A stretch of DNA of 64,000 bases. Source: Priestia aryabhattai (GTDB lineage: Bacteria; Bacillota; Bacilli; Bacillales; Bacillaceae_H). The first letter of the stretch is position 1; each line of letters begins with the position of its first letter. Shown here piece by piece: positions 8,701 to 17,304 of this stretch. The notes below the pieces were generated by a model. It saw only the letters and a list, made by a program, of their open reading frames with translations, was not told the DNA's origin and ran no database searches. The DNA lies in NCBI RefSeq assembly GCF_023715685.1, contig NZ_JAMBOQ010000002.1:62001-126000 (forward strand), read 5' to 3'. A program made the translations under genes and the position numbers.

Positions 8701-9050
8701 TTATGAATTTTCTGCGATGCTTTCCACAGTGATGGATTGTACATTCTTTCGATTTCTTAAAAATACGATTACGAGCAAAAGAGCAGGTATGACGATGTGA
8801 AACGGAAGGTGTACAGTAAGAGGCACGATTTTTAACCCTTCACATACCATGTTCCAAATAGTTTTGAGCAAGAGACAATGAATAAAACAAAACGATTAAG
8901 CCAATGAGAAACACTAGCGGTGATGGGTTTTTAAGCTTAAAAACGTGAGAAAGGCCCAGCACAGTGGCATAGAAAAACAGACCGACTTTAAAGAACCTTC
9001 CAATAATTAAAGCGAAAGCGTTGGTAAATAAATAGGAATATTTTGTTAAA
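8701..9050 (-). pseudogene. Decayed spore germination permease (GerB/GerAB family) remnant with frameshift
   Basis: Read on the minus strand, one frame gives RFFKVGLFFYATVLGLSHVF and FLIGLIVLFYSLSLAQNYL, then hits a stop at 8840-8842. Shifting by one base near 8854 lets reading continue as CEGLKIVPLTVHLPFHIVIP, then ALLLVIVFLRNRK, to a stop at 8701. The joined sequence matches the last two or three membrane spans and the P-x-H-IVIP-LLL tail of endospore-germination permeases (GerAB/GerBB/GerKB). The N-terminal two thirds are missing, since the frame upstream of about 9050 runs into the start region of the divergent gene. There are no gerA or gerC partners nearby. It is a relic, not a working gene. 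Confidence 0.72.
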
Positions 9051-9104
9051 AAATTAAGTGTGTTAGCCGAAGATATAAAAGAGAAGGACATAAAAGGAGA
9101 GAGC

Positions 9105-9593
9105 GTGTTGGATTTATTTGAAGTTATATTAAGTATACATATTGGGCTCGGCATGATTTGTTTGCTTTCAGGAGCGGTGTCTATGCTAGCGCCTAAGACA
9201 AAAGGACGGCATACAAAATGGGGAGAAGTGTATCATGGTGCTTATGCAGCCCTAGCCGCTACCGCTATCATCTTATCAATTTGGAAATGGAATGAAATTG
9301 CTTATTTATTTTATATCGCGGTGTTTTCATATGGATTAGCGATGTATGGCTATGCAGCACGTAAGAGAAAATGGAAAAGTTGGCTTCAACACCATATTCG
9401 CGGTATGCTGGGGTCTTATATCGGAGCGGTTACCGCACTGCTTGTGAATATTGGAGATAGTATTCCGCTGTTAAATAAGCTTCCGGCTCTTTCTTACTGG
9501 TTTTTGCCAACGATTATTGGCAGTCCGCTTATTTACATAGTTGGAAGACGCTATAGAAAAAAACCTTCAGTTTCTAAAAAAACATCATACTAG
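9105..9593 (+). CDS. Integral membrane protein, DUF2306-like
   Basis: About 162 residues with four or five hydrophobic spans: HIGLGMICLLSGAVSML, AALAATAIILSIW, FYIAVFSYGLAMYGYAA, MLGSYIGAVTALLVNIG and FLPTIIGSPLIYIVG. The H-I-x-x-G placement and the KGRHTKWGEVYH loop are typical of DUF2306-like heme-oxygenase-adjacent membrane proteins, but function is unknown. A GTG at 9105 is chosen because AAAGGAGAG stands seven bases before it; an upstream GTG at 9060 lacks such a site and would reach into the GerB relic. It ends at a strong terminator. Confidence 0.72.
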   Translation: MLDLFEVILSIHIGLGMICLLSGAVSMLAPKTKGRHTKWGEVYHGAYAALAATAIILSIWKWNEIAYLFYIAVFSYGLAMYGYAARKRKWKSWLQHHIRGMLGSYIGAVTALLVNIGDSIPLLNKLPALSYWFLPTIIGSPLIYIVGRRYRKKPSVSKKTSY

Positions 9594-9596
9594 CCT

Positions 9597-9627
9597 AAAA
9601 GCCTTTTACCGCAAAAGGCTTTTTTCT
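9597..9627 (+). terminator. Rho-independent terminator
   Basis: An 11-bp perfect stem AAAAGCCTTTT / AAAAGGCTTTT, loop ACCGC, with a following T run, four bases after the stop of the DUF2306-like gene. Confidence 0.87.
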
Positions 9628-9672
9628 GTTGCGAACATTTGTGCTATGATAGAGAAGCAAGGAGGGCACAGC

Positions 9673-10155
9673 ATGAAAGAAAATCATCAGTTTACAATAC
9701 ATACAAATAAAGAAAAGCTTGATATAGATGTCGTTTACTCGTACCTTCATCATGAATCGTACTGGGCAAAAGGAATTCCATTGCACCTTGTTCAAACGTC
9801 CATCAAACACTCCGTTTGTTTTGGGGTGTATGATGATTGTGATAAGCAAGTAGGGTTCGGACGGATTATTTCAGATTTTGCGACGTTTGCTTATTTGGCG
9901 GATGTGTTTATTCTTCCGCATGCACGAGGCAATGGACTCGGAAAAGCGCTGATACAAGAAATGATTCGCTATCAGCCGATTCAAAACGTACGGAAAATTT
10001 TATTGGCGACAAAAGATGCCCATGGTTTGTACAGTCAGTACGGATTCAAAGAAGTCAAAAATAAGCAGCTGTTTATGCAAATTTTTAAAAAAGGCATGTA
10101 CGAGCGAGCGCTTCATTTAGAAGAAAATAAAATGGTACCGGGAAAAGAGGGATAG
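9673..10155 (+). CDS. GNAT-family N-acetyltransferase
   Basis: 160 residues. The acetyl-CoA loop is seen as HARGNGLGKAL (motif A, R/Q-x-x-G-x-G/A), preceded by the beta strand YLADVFILP and followed by KILLATKDAHGLYSQYGF, the usual motif B end of GNAT enzymes. ATG 9673 has a GGAGGG site seven bases before it; longer forms of the frame would overlap the preceding terminator. It lies two bases before the AlkC-like gene, so the two are probably co-translated. The substrate is unknown. Confidence 0.85.
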   Translation: MKENHQFTIHTNKEKLDIDVVYSYLHHESYWAKGIPLHLVQTSIKHSVCFGVYDDCDKQVGFGRIISDFATFAYLADVFILPHARGNGLGKALIQEMIRYQPIQNVRKILLATKDAHGLYSQYGFKEVKNKQLFMQIFKKGMYERALHLEENKMVPGKEG

Positions 10156-10157
10156 AT

Positions 10158-11237
10158 ATGGCTGAAGAGTTACGTAAAAGCGTGTTTAATGAAGAATTGG
10201 TTACGCACTTGAGTGACGCTTTTTCACGTGAAATGAGCTCATTTGATAAAAAAGCGTTTCATGAGCTGGTTTTCCAACAAGATTGGGAAGACTTAGCTCT
10301 TAAGCAGCGCATGAGAAGGATTACACTTTCCATGCATGAAGTGCTGCCGGCGGATTATGAAGAAGCACTTCATATTTTATATAAAGCGGCTCCAACGGTA
10401 GGAGGACTTCAAGGCACTATTTTTCCAGATTACGTTGAACTTTACGGGTTGAATGCTTGGGAAGCTTCAATGAAAGCACTCGCTTTTTTTACGCCGTTTT
10501 CCACGTCAGAATTTGCAGTGCGTCCGTTTTTAATTCAAGATAAAAATCGAATGCTTGAGCAAATGATTGATTGGGCGGAGCATCAAAATCATCATATTCG
10601 AAGATTAGCAAGCGAAGGGAGTCGTCCTAGACTTCCATGGGGACAATCAGTACCTGAATTAAAGCAGGACCCGAAGCAAACGCTGCCGATTTTAGAACAG
10701 CTAAAACGCGATGAATCACTATATGTCCGCAAAAGCGTAGCCAATCACTTAAATGATATTTCATACATAGAGAAAAATTGGATGCTTGATGTTATGAAAA
10801 GATGGTACGGTGAAGACGTTAAAACTGACTGGATTGTCAAACATGCGTGTCGTTCACTGCTGAAAAAAGGAGATCCTGAAGCTCTGTCTCTTTTTGGCTA
10901 TGGAGATGATCCGGGAGTGAATGTCACACAGCTTAGCTTGCAGCCGCATACTATTACGATTGGTGATAGCATTGACTTTTCCTTTGAATTATCGGTAGAA
11001 AAAAACATGCCGCTTCGAATAGAGTATGGAATTCATTACATAAAAGCAAAAGGAAATCGCAGTCAAAAAGTGTTTATGCTAAAAAATGTTCAAGCGAAAG
11101 CAGGCCAAACGCTTACAGTCACAAAAAAGCATGCGTTTAAAGATTTAAGTACAAGAAAACATTATAGGGGTACGCATACGCTTTCCGTTATTGTAAACGG
11201 AGTGGTAAAAGCAGAAGCGGACTTTGTTATAGAATAA
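10158..11237 (+). CDS. AlkC-like DNA alkylation repair glycosylase with C-terminal Ig-like domain
   Basis: 359 residues. The N-terminal about 245 residues are helical, with HEAT-type repeats (EQMIDWAEHQNHHIRRLASE, DESLYVRKSVANHLNDIS) and the RRLASEGSRPRLPWG segment characteristic of the AlkC/AlkD alkylpurine glycosylase superfamily. The last about 110 residues are beta-rich with no helix pattern, which fits the Ig-like domain present in some AlkC proteins. Known members excise 3-methyladenine-type lesions without flipping the base. It is two bases after the GNAT gene and followed by a terminator. Function is inferred from family resemblance. Confidence 0.8.
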   Translation: MAEELRKSVFNEELVTHLSDAFSREMSSFDKKAFHELVFQQDWEDLALKQRMRRITLSMHEVLPADYEEALHILYKAAPTVGGLQGTIFPDYVELYGLNAWEASMKALAFFTPFSTSEFAVRPFLIQDKNRMLEQMIDWAEHQNHHIRRLASEGSRPRLPWGQSVPELKQDPKQTLPILEQLKRDESLYVRKSVANHLNDISYIEKNWMLDVMKRWYGEDVKTDWIVKHACRSLLKKGDPEALSLFGYGDDPGVNVTQLSLQPHTITIGDSIDFSFELSVEKNMPLRIEYGIHYIKAKGNRSQKVFMLKNVQAKAGQTLTVTKKHAFKDLSTRKHYRGTHTLSVIVNGVVKAEADFVIE

Positions 11238-11264
11238 CTCTTTCCTCATGGAGAGAGTTTTTTT
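11236..11264 (+). terminator. Rho-independent terminator
   Basis: Stem AACTCTTTCC / GGAGAGAGTT (one wobble pair), loop TCAT, then seven T. It begins at the stop codon of the AlkC-like gene. Confidence 0.8.
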
Positions 11265-11322
11265 ATAAAACCGCATTAGTATCACAAACTAAAAATAGTC
11301 AAAAAGGTTCAGCTCTCTCATC

Positions 11323-11350
11323 TTGAAGTTATTTCCTTAAACGGTATAAT
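11323..11350 (+). promoter_or_regulatory. SigA-type promoter of the M14 carboxypeptidase gene
   Basis: TTGAAG, 16-base spacer, TATAAT, placed 72 bases before the start at 11422, with no gene between. Good match to the vegetative consensus. Confidence 0.6.
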
Positions 11351-11421
11351 TATTTATGTAACATTTTAAATATTTAAAAAATTTAAAATGTCTAGCCAAG
11401 GGGATGGGGAGGAGTAAATGA

Positions 11422-13077
11422 ATGAAAAAACGTGTAAAACGGACAGCCGTGCCGGCTCTTTTGTCGATTGGGTTATTGCTGTCGCCGCTTGCGGTACAAG
11501 CTGAGATGCCTTATTACGGAAAAGACTATAGCCAGCCGGAAAAAATTAAAGCGCTTTATCCAGAAATAAAGGTTGATGAAGAGACGCCGGCATTTATAAA
11601 AGGACAAGACGCATTTACGACTCAAGAAGAAATGATGAGCTATGTCCAAAAGCTTGCTCATAAAAGTCCTTACGTAAAGCTTAAGATCATCGGAAAGTCA
11701 CAGCAAGGACGAGAAATTCCAGTACTGTACTTTTCGAAAGAAAAGAAATTTGCGGATGGAAAACCATCCAAAAAGCCAACGATTTGGCTTCAAAGTCAAA
11801 TTCACGGAAATGAACCGGCAAGCGGTGAATCCGTACTAGCCATGGCGACGCGTTTGACAGAAGGCTTTGGAAAAGATGTGCTAAATAAAGTGAACATTGT
11901 CATTGTGCCGCGCATTAATCCAGACGGGTCTTATGCATTCAAGCGTCAGTTAGCGAATAATTTAGATGGCAACCGCGACTACATAAAGCTTGAAAGCCCG
12001 GAAGTGCAGAGCATACGAGCTGAATTTAACCGTTTTTCACCAGAAGTCGTCATTGACGCTCATGAATATACGCCTTACAGCAGCGGATTTAAAAATATCG
12101 GTAAAGAAGGCGTGTGGAAGTATCACGATATTTTACTGCAGTCCGGCCGAAACTTAAATATTCCGCAGCAAATTCGAGACGTGTCTGATGAGCTGTTTGT
12201 AAACAGCACGCTTCAGGCGATTGAAAAGCAAGGATATTCAGGAGAGGTATATTATACGTCTCAAGTGAATAAACAAGGACAGCTTGAAGTGGAAGAAGGC
12301 TCAGTTGAACCGCGGATCGGCCGAAATTCATTGGGCTTGTATCCATCGTTTTCGTTTTTAGTCGAAAGCAGGGGAATCGGTATTGGACGAGAAGATTTTT
12401 CGCGGCGAGTGAGTGCGCAAATTGCTACGCAAGAAAAGCTGATTACTCAAACAGCCGCTCACGCAAAACAAATTAAAGCGCTGATTGCGAAAGAAAAAGC
12501 TGCGCTTGTCCGAAAAGGAAAAAATGCAAATGATCATGATCCAATTGTTGTGAACAGTGAAAATAAAAAAATACCAAATTCCACGTTAGAAATGGTCGAT
12601 GTGGAAAGCGCGTCTGTTAAAGAGATTCCTGTGACGTACTACAGTGCAAAGAAAGCAACGCCGACGCTTGTCCGCGAACGTCCGACTGCTTATATTTTAA
12701 AACCAGGACATGAAGATTTAGCAGAAAAACTGCAGAGACAAGGAGTAAAAGGCTTCAAGTTAACGAAAGAAACGGCTCTTTCAGTAGAGGCGTATAACGT
12801 CAGCAGCCGCATTGAAAATGAAGCCTACGAAAACAAACCCAATGTAGACGTACAAACAATCATCAAGCCAAAAACAGTGACGTTCCCAAAAGGAAGCTAC
12901 GTCTTCTTAACGTCTCAACCGCAAAACAATTTATTGTCTCTATCGCTTGAACCGGAATCTGTGGATAGCTTCACGACGTTTGGGTATTTGTCTTCAGAAG
13001 TAGGACAAGAACTTGATGTTTACCGGTTTACCCGTTCAATTGAACAATCACCTTTGCAAAAAGAATCCCATAAATAA
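11422..13077 (+). CDS. Secreted M14-family zinc carboxypeptidase
   Basis: 551 residues with a Sec signal peptide (basic start, ALLSIGLLLSPLA core, cleavage near AVQA-EM). Zinc ligands are visible as H-G-N-E (His128, Glu131) and I-D-A-H-E (His214); GNRDY around residues 184-188 supplies the substrate-binding Asn-Arg, and FSFLVESRGIG contains the catalytic Glu. It therefore looks like an active exo- or endo-carboxypeptidase released to the wall or medium. The C-terminal about 150 residues form an extra domain without recognised motifs. Start 11422 is chosen over an overlapping ATG at 11418 that is in another frame; GGGGAGGAG lies before it. It stands alone between its own promoter and terminator. 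Confidence 0.88.
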   Translation: MKKRVKRTAVPALLSIGLLLSPLAVQAEMPYYGKDYSQPEKIKALYPEIKVDEETPAFIKGQDAFTTQEEMMSYVQKLAHKSPYVKLKIIGKSQQGREIPVLYFSKEKKFADGKPSKKPTIWLQSQIHGNEPASGESVLAMATRLTEGFGKDVLNKVNIVIVPRINPDGSYAFKRQLANNLDGNRDYIKLESPEVQSIRAEFNRFSPEVVIDAHEYTPYSSGFKNIGKEGVWKYHDILLQSGRNLNIPQQIRDVSDELFVNSTLQAIEKQGYSGEVYYTSQVNKQGQLEVEEGSVEPRIGRNSLGLYPSFSFLVESRGIGIGREDFSRRVSAQIATQEKLITQTAAHAKQIKALIAKEKAALVRKGKNANDHDPIVVNSENKKIPNSTLEMVDVESASVKEIPVTYYSAKKATPTLVRERPTAYILKPGHEDLAEKLQRQGVKGFKLTKETALSVEAYNVSSRIENEAYENKPNVDVQTIIKPKTVTFPKGSYVFLTSQPQNNLLSLSLEPESVDSFTTFGYLSSEVGQELDVYRFTRSIEQSPLQKESHK

Positions 13078-13078
13078 T

Positions 13079-13112
13079 AAAAAAGCGTGGAGCCTGGCTT
13101 CACGCTTTTTTA
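13079..13112 (+). terminator. Rho-independent terminator, probably bidirectional
   Basis: Stem of 13 pairs, AAAAAGCGTGGAG / CTTCACGCTTTTT with one G-T pair, flanked by A run and T run. It lies between the convergent M14 and SDR genes and can serve both. Confidence 0.85.
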
Positions 13113-13123
13113 TATCCAGCTGC

Positions 13124-14053
13124 TTAAGAAGAAACCCACTCTCCGCCGTTTACATGCAGCGTTTGCCCTGTGACAAACCGTGAGTCGTCGCTTGCGAGAT
13201 ATACGTAGGTCGGAGCGAGTTCAAACGGCTGTCCTTGGCGTTCCATCGGATTGTCCACTTGTGTCACTTGGTCAGCTGAAAAGCTTGCTGGAATGAGCGG
13301 TGTCCAAATGCGGCCCGGCGCTACTGCGTTTACGCGAATGCCGTCTTTAATCACACTATTGGAAAGCGCTCGAGTGAAACCGACAATGGCTCCTTTGGTT
13401 GCCGTATAGTCAATTAACTGCTCATAGCCTTTATACGTCACAATTGAGGCGGTATTGATAATCGAACTGCCAGCTTTTAAATGCGGCAGAGCGGCACGCG
13501 TCGTGTAAAAGTGCGAGTAGATATTGACTTTGAACGTATGATCAAACTGTTCATCGGTGATGTCTAAAAGACTCAGCTGCTGAAACTGAATGCCTACGTT
13601 ATTGCACAAAATATCAAGCTGGCCGAACGTTTCTACCGTTTTTTCTACGATGTCTTTGCAGTGCTGCTTTTCCCGCACGTCGCCTGGAAGCAGCATACAT
13701 TTTTGACTGAGTTCTTCAATGCGTGCTTTCGTTCGATTCGCGTCTTCATGTTCATCTAAATAAGCAATGGCGACGTTTGCTCCTTCTTTAGCGAAGGCAA
13801 TTGCAGCGGCAGCTCCGATTCCGCTGTCACCTCCTGTGATGAGAGCAACCTTTCCTTTTAATTTGCCGCTGCCTTTGTAATGCGGATTTTCGATAATGGG
13901 ACGCGGAACCATCAAACTTTCTAACCCTGGCTGGCGAAGCTGTCGCTGTTCAGGAACCGTAATCGGCACGTCTTCATAGCGCGTAATTTTCCCGTAATTC
14001 GGCTGCATCGGATACCCTTGCTTGTCTTGATAAAATTCATTGTTTGGGCACAT
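13124..14053 (-). CDS. SDR-family oxidoreductase, YhdF/YhxC-like general stress type
   Basis: 309 residues. NAD(P)-binding [12 protein letters not shown] near residue 73, NNVG for the Rossmann strand, Ser of NTAS and Y-T-A-T-K as the catalytic Tyr/Lys, then [14 protein letters not shown]. The long N-terminal extension with QPGLESLM...P is shared with the gene at 15172 and with the B. subtilis YhdF/YhxC group. An AAAGGAGG site lies before the ATG. It is divergent from a 56-residue small gene. The substrate is unknown; related genes are stress-induced, but no clear SigB promoter was found directly upstream of this copy. Confidence 0.88.
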   Translation of the reverse strand: MCPNNEFYQDKQGYPMQPNYGKITRYEDVPITVPEQRQLRQPGLESLMVPRPIIENPHYKGSGKLKGKVALITGGDSGIGAAAAIAFAKEGANVAIAYLDEHEDANRTKARIEELSQKCMLLPGDVREKQHCKDIVEKTVETFGQLDILCNNVGIQFQQLSLLDITDEQFDHTFKVNIYSHFYTTRAALPHLKAGSSIINTASIVTYKGYEQLIDYTATKGAIVGFTRALSNSVIKDGIRVNAVAPGRIWTPLIPASFSADQVTQVDNPMERQGQPFELAPTYVYLASDDSRFVTGQTLHVNGGEWVSS

Positions 14054-14156
14054 AAAAGAACCTCCTTAAAGAGCATCACTCTTTCACTCTATGACATAGA
14101 TCTTTCTCTCATGCATACGTATAAAGAGTGTAGAATGCGAGAAAGAAGGTGAGTTC

Positions 14157-14327
14157 ATGCGATATTACTACAGTGAAGAAGTGAAGCTATTGCTAATCGA
14201 CGGGTCAAATCAGACGGTGGAAGTAATCTATAACTCTGATCCTCAACCTTTTATGCTGCCGCTTTTAGGACCTCGTCCGCCTTTTTATGTAAACCCTCGC
14301 TATGAGAAGTATCTGCCTGTTTTATAG
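14157..14327 (+). CDS. Small uncharacterised protein, 56 aa
   Basis: A short open frame beginning MRYYYSEEVKLLLIDGS and ending PRYEKYLPVL. It has AGAAGGTGAG before the ATG and a perfect terminator right after the stop, so it is a complete single-gene unit. The protein is Tyr- and Pro-rich (FMLPLLGPRPPFYVNP), with no membrane segment or cysteine. I do not recognise a family. It is divergent from the SDR at 13124-14053 and may share its control region. Confidence 0.65.
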   Translation: MRYYYSEEVKLLLIDGSNQTVEVIYNSDPQPFMLPLLGPRPPFYVNPRYEKYLPVL

Positions 14328-14334
14328 TACAAAG

Positions 14335-14358
14335 AGCCCTTCTGCATGAAGGGCTTTT
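14335..14358 (+). terminator. Rho-independent terminator
   Basis: Stem AGCCCTTC / GAAGGGCT, loop TGCAT, followed by TTT. It starts seven bases after the small 56-aa gene and also faces the end of the opposite-strand gene at 14375. Confidence 0.75.
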
Positions 14359-14374
14359 AAATTGACATTCTCTT

Positions 14375-14530
14375 TTATTTTCCGCGTGATTGCTCACGTG
14401 ATTCCTGGCGGTTTTTTCTTCTTCTGGAGAGGAAATAAATGAAAAAGCCGATTAATACAAGAAACGTGATAAGCAAAATACTGGTAGGAAAGTAAAGAGA
14501 GCCTATCTGAATTCCCAAATAGTTTAACAT
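14375..14530 (-). CDS. Small single-span membrane protein, 51 aa
   Basis: Minus-strand frame beginning MLNYLGIQIGSLYFPTSILL, with one hydrophobic span (about residues 16-34) followed by a strongly basic tail SRRRKNRQESREQSRGK, so N-out/C-in topology is expected. AAAGGAAG lies ten bases before the ATG. Convergent with the 56-aa gene. No family recognised. The clean span plus positive-inside tail and the ribosome site support a real small membrane protein. Confidence 0.6.
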   Translation of the reverse strand: MLNYLGIQIGSLYFPTSILLITFLVLIGFFIYFLSRRRKNRQESREQSRGK

Positions 14531-14611
14531 CGTTATAACTTCCTTTCTTGATAGACAATGGTTTATTTTAATAAATACCCTTATAAACTAATAAAAAACG
14601 TTTCAGCTGTT

Positions 14612-14950
14612 TTAGTAGGGAATTGATTGACTCTGTGCGCCAATAACCACGATATGTCCTTGTTTCATTTCTTCTTTATACCGATTTGCTTCTTGATTGG
14701 ATAAGCCGAGAGAAGCCATCTTTGAAAGAAGCTCATCTTCTCTTGAAAGAAGCATATTTACCGCCGTTTCAAAAATACCTTGCTCTGCCATTCTGTATTT
14801 TTTTGTATGTGTTGCCTCCGTTAAATCGTGAGCCCATTCTTTATCGTAGGCCAGCAGATAAATATCTTTGCTGGTAAATCCTTTCTCTAAAAAAGAACGG
14901 ATGACGCAGGCTACCTCCTCTTGGTTTTCTGCTACTTGAATGTGTTTCAT
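14612..14950 (-). CDS. General stress protein 17M-like (YflT family)
   Basis: 112 residues. The start MKHIQVAENQEEVACVIRSF, the DIYLLAYDK strand, and a C-terminal HIVVIG fit the GSP17M domain of the B. subtilis stress protein YflT. Such proteins are induced through SigB; their molecular role is not known. A SigB-like promoter with a weak -10 lies about 60 bases upstream (15009-15033). It is divergent from the SDR at 15172. Confidence 0.8.
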   Translation of the reverse strand: MKHIQVAENQEEVACVIRSFLEKGFTSKDIYLLAYDKEWAHDLTEATHTKKYRMAEQGIFETAVNMLLSREDELLSKMASLGLSNQEANRYKEEMKQGHIVVIGAQSQSIPY

Positions 14951-15008
14951 ACACCAACCAAATCTCCTAATAAAAAGATATTTCTGAAATACATCTTCTA
15001 CTCATCAT

Positions 15009-15033
15009 GTAGCCTTTGTTTCCAACTTTAAAC
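15009..15033 (-). promoter_or_regulatory. Weak SigB-like promoter for the GSP17M gene
   Basis: On the minus strand GTTTAA, 13-base spacer, GGCTAC. The -35 is perfect; the -10 departs from GGGTAT at two positions. The gene family is a known SigB target in B. subtilis, which supports the call. Confidence 0.45.
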
Positions 15034-15098
15034 TTGTTTTCTATGGATTTTCCAAGATAATAAAAAAGAATAGAAATATAATAAATTTTAAAAAAGAT

Positions 15099-15124
15099 GT
15101 TTGAACTTCCAAACAGAAGGCTAA
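15099..15124 (+). promoter_or_regulatory. Weak SigB-like promoter for the SDR at 15172
   Basis: GTTTGA, 14-base spacer, GGCTAA, 47 bases before the start codon. It shares the unusual GGCTA form of the -10 with the divergent GSP17M promoter. Confidence 0.4.
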
Positions 15125-15171
15125 ACGTAGACTATACTAAAAAGTTCCATCAAAAATAGGAGGAGATTAAA

Positions 15172-16041
15172 ATGAATTTACAAGAGCAACAAACACAAGG
15201 TCAGCCTGAACAAACGCAAGACCGCCAGCCGGGTATTGAAAGTGAGATGAATCCTCTCCCTATTTATGAGGATGACAATTACATTGGTACAGGAAAATTA
15301 AAAGGAAAAGTAGCGCTAGTTACCGGAGGAGACAGCGGAATTGGACGAGCTGTATCCATTGCTTATGCTAAAGAAGGAGCGGACGTAGCAATCGTTTACT
15401 TAAACGAACATAGCGATGCGGAGGAAACAAAAGCCCGTATTGAAGAAGAAGGTGTAAGATGCTTGCTGATTGCAGGAGACGTAGGAGACGAATCATTCTG
15501 TAATGAAGCGGTAGAAAAAACGGTGAGTGAGCTCGGAAAGCTTGATATCCTTGTGAACAATGCAGGAGAGCAGCATCCAAAAGAAAGCATTAAGGAAATT
15601 ACGAGTGAACAGCTTGAACGAACGTTCAAAACGAACTTCTATTCATACTTTTATTTTACGAAAAAAGCACTTGATTACTTAGGAAAAGGCAGTGCGATCA
15701 TTAATACAACGTCAATTAATCCTTACCGTGGAAATCCTCAGCTGATCGATTATACGGCGACAAAAGGAGCAATCAACGGCTTTACGCGTAGTATGGCGCA
15801 AGCGCTTGTCAAAGATGGCATTCGCGTTAACGCTGTAGCGCCGGGACCAATCTGGACACCGCTTATCCCGTCTACTTTCTCAAGTGATAAAGTAGGAGAA
15901 TTCGGTACAGATACGCCGATGGGCAGACCTGGGCATCCTGTAGAACACGTAGGCTGCTATGTACTGCTAGCTTCAAATGATTCATCTTATATGACGGGTC
16001 AAACGCTTCATGTTAACGGCGGAGATTTCATGAACACATAA
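15172..16041 (+). CDS. SDR-family oxidoreductase, YhdF-like general stress type
   Basis: 289 residues and a clear paralogue of the SDR at 13124-14053. It shares the QPGIESEMNPLP extension, [11 protein letters not shown] nucleotide site near residue 51, NNAG, Y-T-A-T-K catalytic pair, and APGPIWTPLIPSTF. It likely reduces or oxidises a small carbonyl or alcohol using NAD(P) in the cytosol; the exact substrate is unknown. A GGAGGAG site precedes the ATG. The small gene at 16073 follows within 31 bases and ends at a terminator, making a two-gene unit, probably under the SigB-like promoter at 15099. Confidence 0.88.
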   Translation: MNLQEQQTQGQPEQTQDRQPGIESEMNPLPIYEDDNYIGTGKLKGKVALVTGGDSGIGRAVSIAYAKEGADVAIVYLNEHSDAEETKARIEEEGVRCLLIAGDVGDESFCNEAVEKTVSELGKLDILVNNAGEQHPKESIKEITSEQLERTFKTNFYSYFYFTKKALDYLGKGSAIINTTSINPYRGNPQLIDYTATKGAINGFTRSMAQALVKDGIRVNAVAPGPIWTPLIPSTFSSDKVGEFGTDTPMGRPGHPVEHVGCYVLLASNDSSYMTGQTLHVNGGDFMNT

Positions 16042-16072
16042 TTGCTTCACCTATAGTAAAGGAGGAGAAAAG

Positions 16073-16297
16073 ATGGGAGAACGCCAGAAAAGATCTATTT
16101 CAAATACACCAAAAAAAAGAGATGAAACGGAACAGCGTGTAACAGATCAAGATGAAACGTTATTTGAACGTTTCAAAGAAGAAGAAACGGTGGATCCTAT
16201 GCCATTGGAAGACATAAGACTTGAACAAAAGGAAGAGAAAAATAAAGAGAAAACGAAAGATGAATCGGGTTCTGAAAACATTCATCATAGAAAATAA
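16073..16297 (+). CDS. Small hydrophilic Lys/Glu-rich protein, 74 aa
   Basis: 74 residues, almost wholly charged, with no hydrophobic core. The composition (Glu, Lys, Asp, Arg, Gln) suggests intrinsic disorder, like hydrophilin-type stress proteins. A strong AAAGGAGGAG site and position directly after the SDR gene show that it is translated as part of the same unit. No family recognised; a protective role under osmotic or drying stress is only an inference from composition and context. Confidence 0.7.
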   Translation: MGERQKRSISNTPKKRDETEQRVTDQDETLFERFKEEETVDPMPLEDIRLEQKEEKNKEKTKDESGSENIHHRK

Positions 16298-16324
16298 AAA
16301 ACAGCCTTCTCGGGCTGTTTTTTG
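16297..16324 (+). terminator. Rho-independent terminator, probably bidirectional
   Basis: Stem AACAGCC / GGCTGTT, extended by flanking A and T runs, between the 74-aa gene and the convergent RsbR-like gene. Confidence 0.82.
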
Positions 16325-16336
16325 TCTGTATCAATA

Positions 16337-17194
16337 TTAATGAGCACTAGAAGCAATCACAATTTTTGAATCATCTTCTAATGCTTGAGCAAGATTTGAT
16401 TTAATACGTATATGATCAAATTTCAGCCCTAGCTGCATCGCAGTAGTGGCTAATTCAGGACGAATGCCCGATAAAATCGATTTAACGCCGATTAAATCAA
16501 GCGCATTTATCAGCTGAAACAGCTCGTGCGCGACCATTGTATCGATCATCACGACTCCTGATAAATCAATATACAAATGAGAGATTTGCTTCTCTGCACA
16601 CTGTTTTAACGTGCTTTCTAGGATCATTTTGGCTCTTGCCGTATCAATATCGCCGACTAACGGTAAAAGAGCAACGTCTTTTTTAATCACAATAACAGGG
16701 GAACTTAATTCATGAATCATTTCCTGCTGAGAGCGGAGGCGGTTGGATGCATATTCCTGCGCTTCTGTGATGAATTTCAAAATAATAATATCAAATACCC
16801 TTACTACTTTTTCATTCCACATATCGATATGCTGCTGAGTAACGTCATCATGAAGTTCTGCAAATCGGCGAATATACTCACAGTATTGTTTGCGGACGTT
16901 CATAAATTCTTTAATAATACTTTGAATGGGAGTCCTGATATGCTGCTGGTCTTTGGCAACTTTATTTAGCCACGTGTTAAAAGATTCAAAAAAGCTTTTT
17001 TCGTCTTCTATAAAGACGTTGCTAATATATAAATGAAATTCATAGTTTTGCGCTTTTAAGTGTTTAATGACGTCGGGGTCACTAGAGGTGTATACGCCTT
17101 CAGAAGACTTTTTGTCCAAAGACTCATACCATTCTTCTGTCATATTTGGTGCATTTTCTAGCAGATAAGAACGTAAAGCGATATCTTTGTTCAC
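16337..17194 (-). CDS. RsbR-family stressosome protein (STAS domain)
   Basis: 285 residues from a GTG at 17194, chosen because GAGAGGAG lies seven bases before it; longer frames have no such site. The N-terminal about 150 residues are helical and globin-like, as in RsbR proteins; the C-terminal STAS domain reads VALLPLVGDIDTARAKMI and YIDLSGVVMIDTMVAHELF. The two threonines in these blocks correspond to the residues that the kinase RsbT phosphorylates in B. subtilis RsbR, so this is likely a working stressosome subunit feeding the SigB pathway. It lies among genes with SigB-type promoters. A second paralogue is at 23526. On the minus strand, an extended -10 TGCTATAAT lies upstream. Confidence 0.87.
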   Translation of the reverse strand: MNKDIALRSYLLENAPNMTEEWYESLDKKSSEGVYTSSDPDVIKHLKAQNYEFHLYISNVFIEDEKSFFESFNTWLNKVAKDQQHIRTPIQSIIKEFMNVRKQYCEYIRRFAELHDDVTQQHIDMWNEKVVRVFDIIILKFITEAQEYASNRLRSQQEMIHELSSPVIVIKKDVALLPLVGDIDTARAKMILESTLKQCAEKQISHLYIDLSGVVMIDTMVAHELFQLINALDLIGVKSILSGIRPELATTAMQLGLKFDHIRIKSNLAQALEDDSKIVIASSAH

Positions 17195-17304
17195 TGTTAT
17201 TCTCCTCTCAAACTGATAAAGCATCGCGCATGTGCACAACGTATTTATTATAGCACCTTTTTTATAAAGATAGATATGAAATGTATGTTTATTTTGCGTG
17301 TTAG

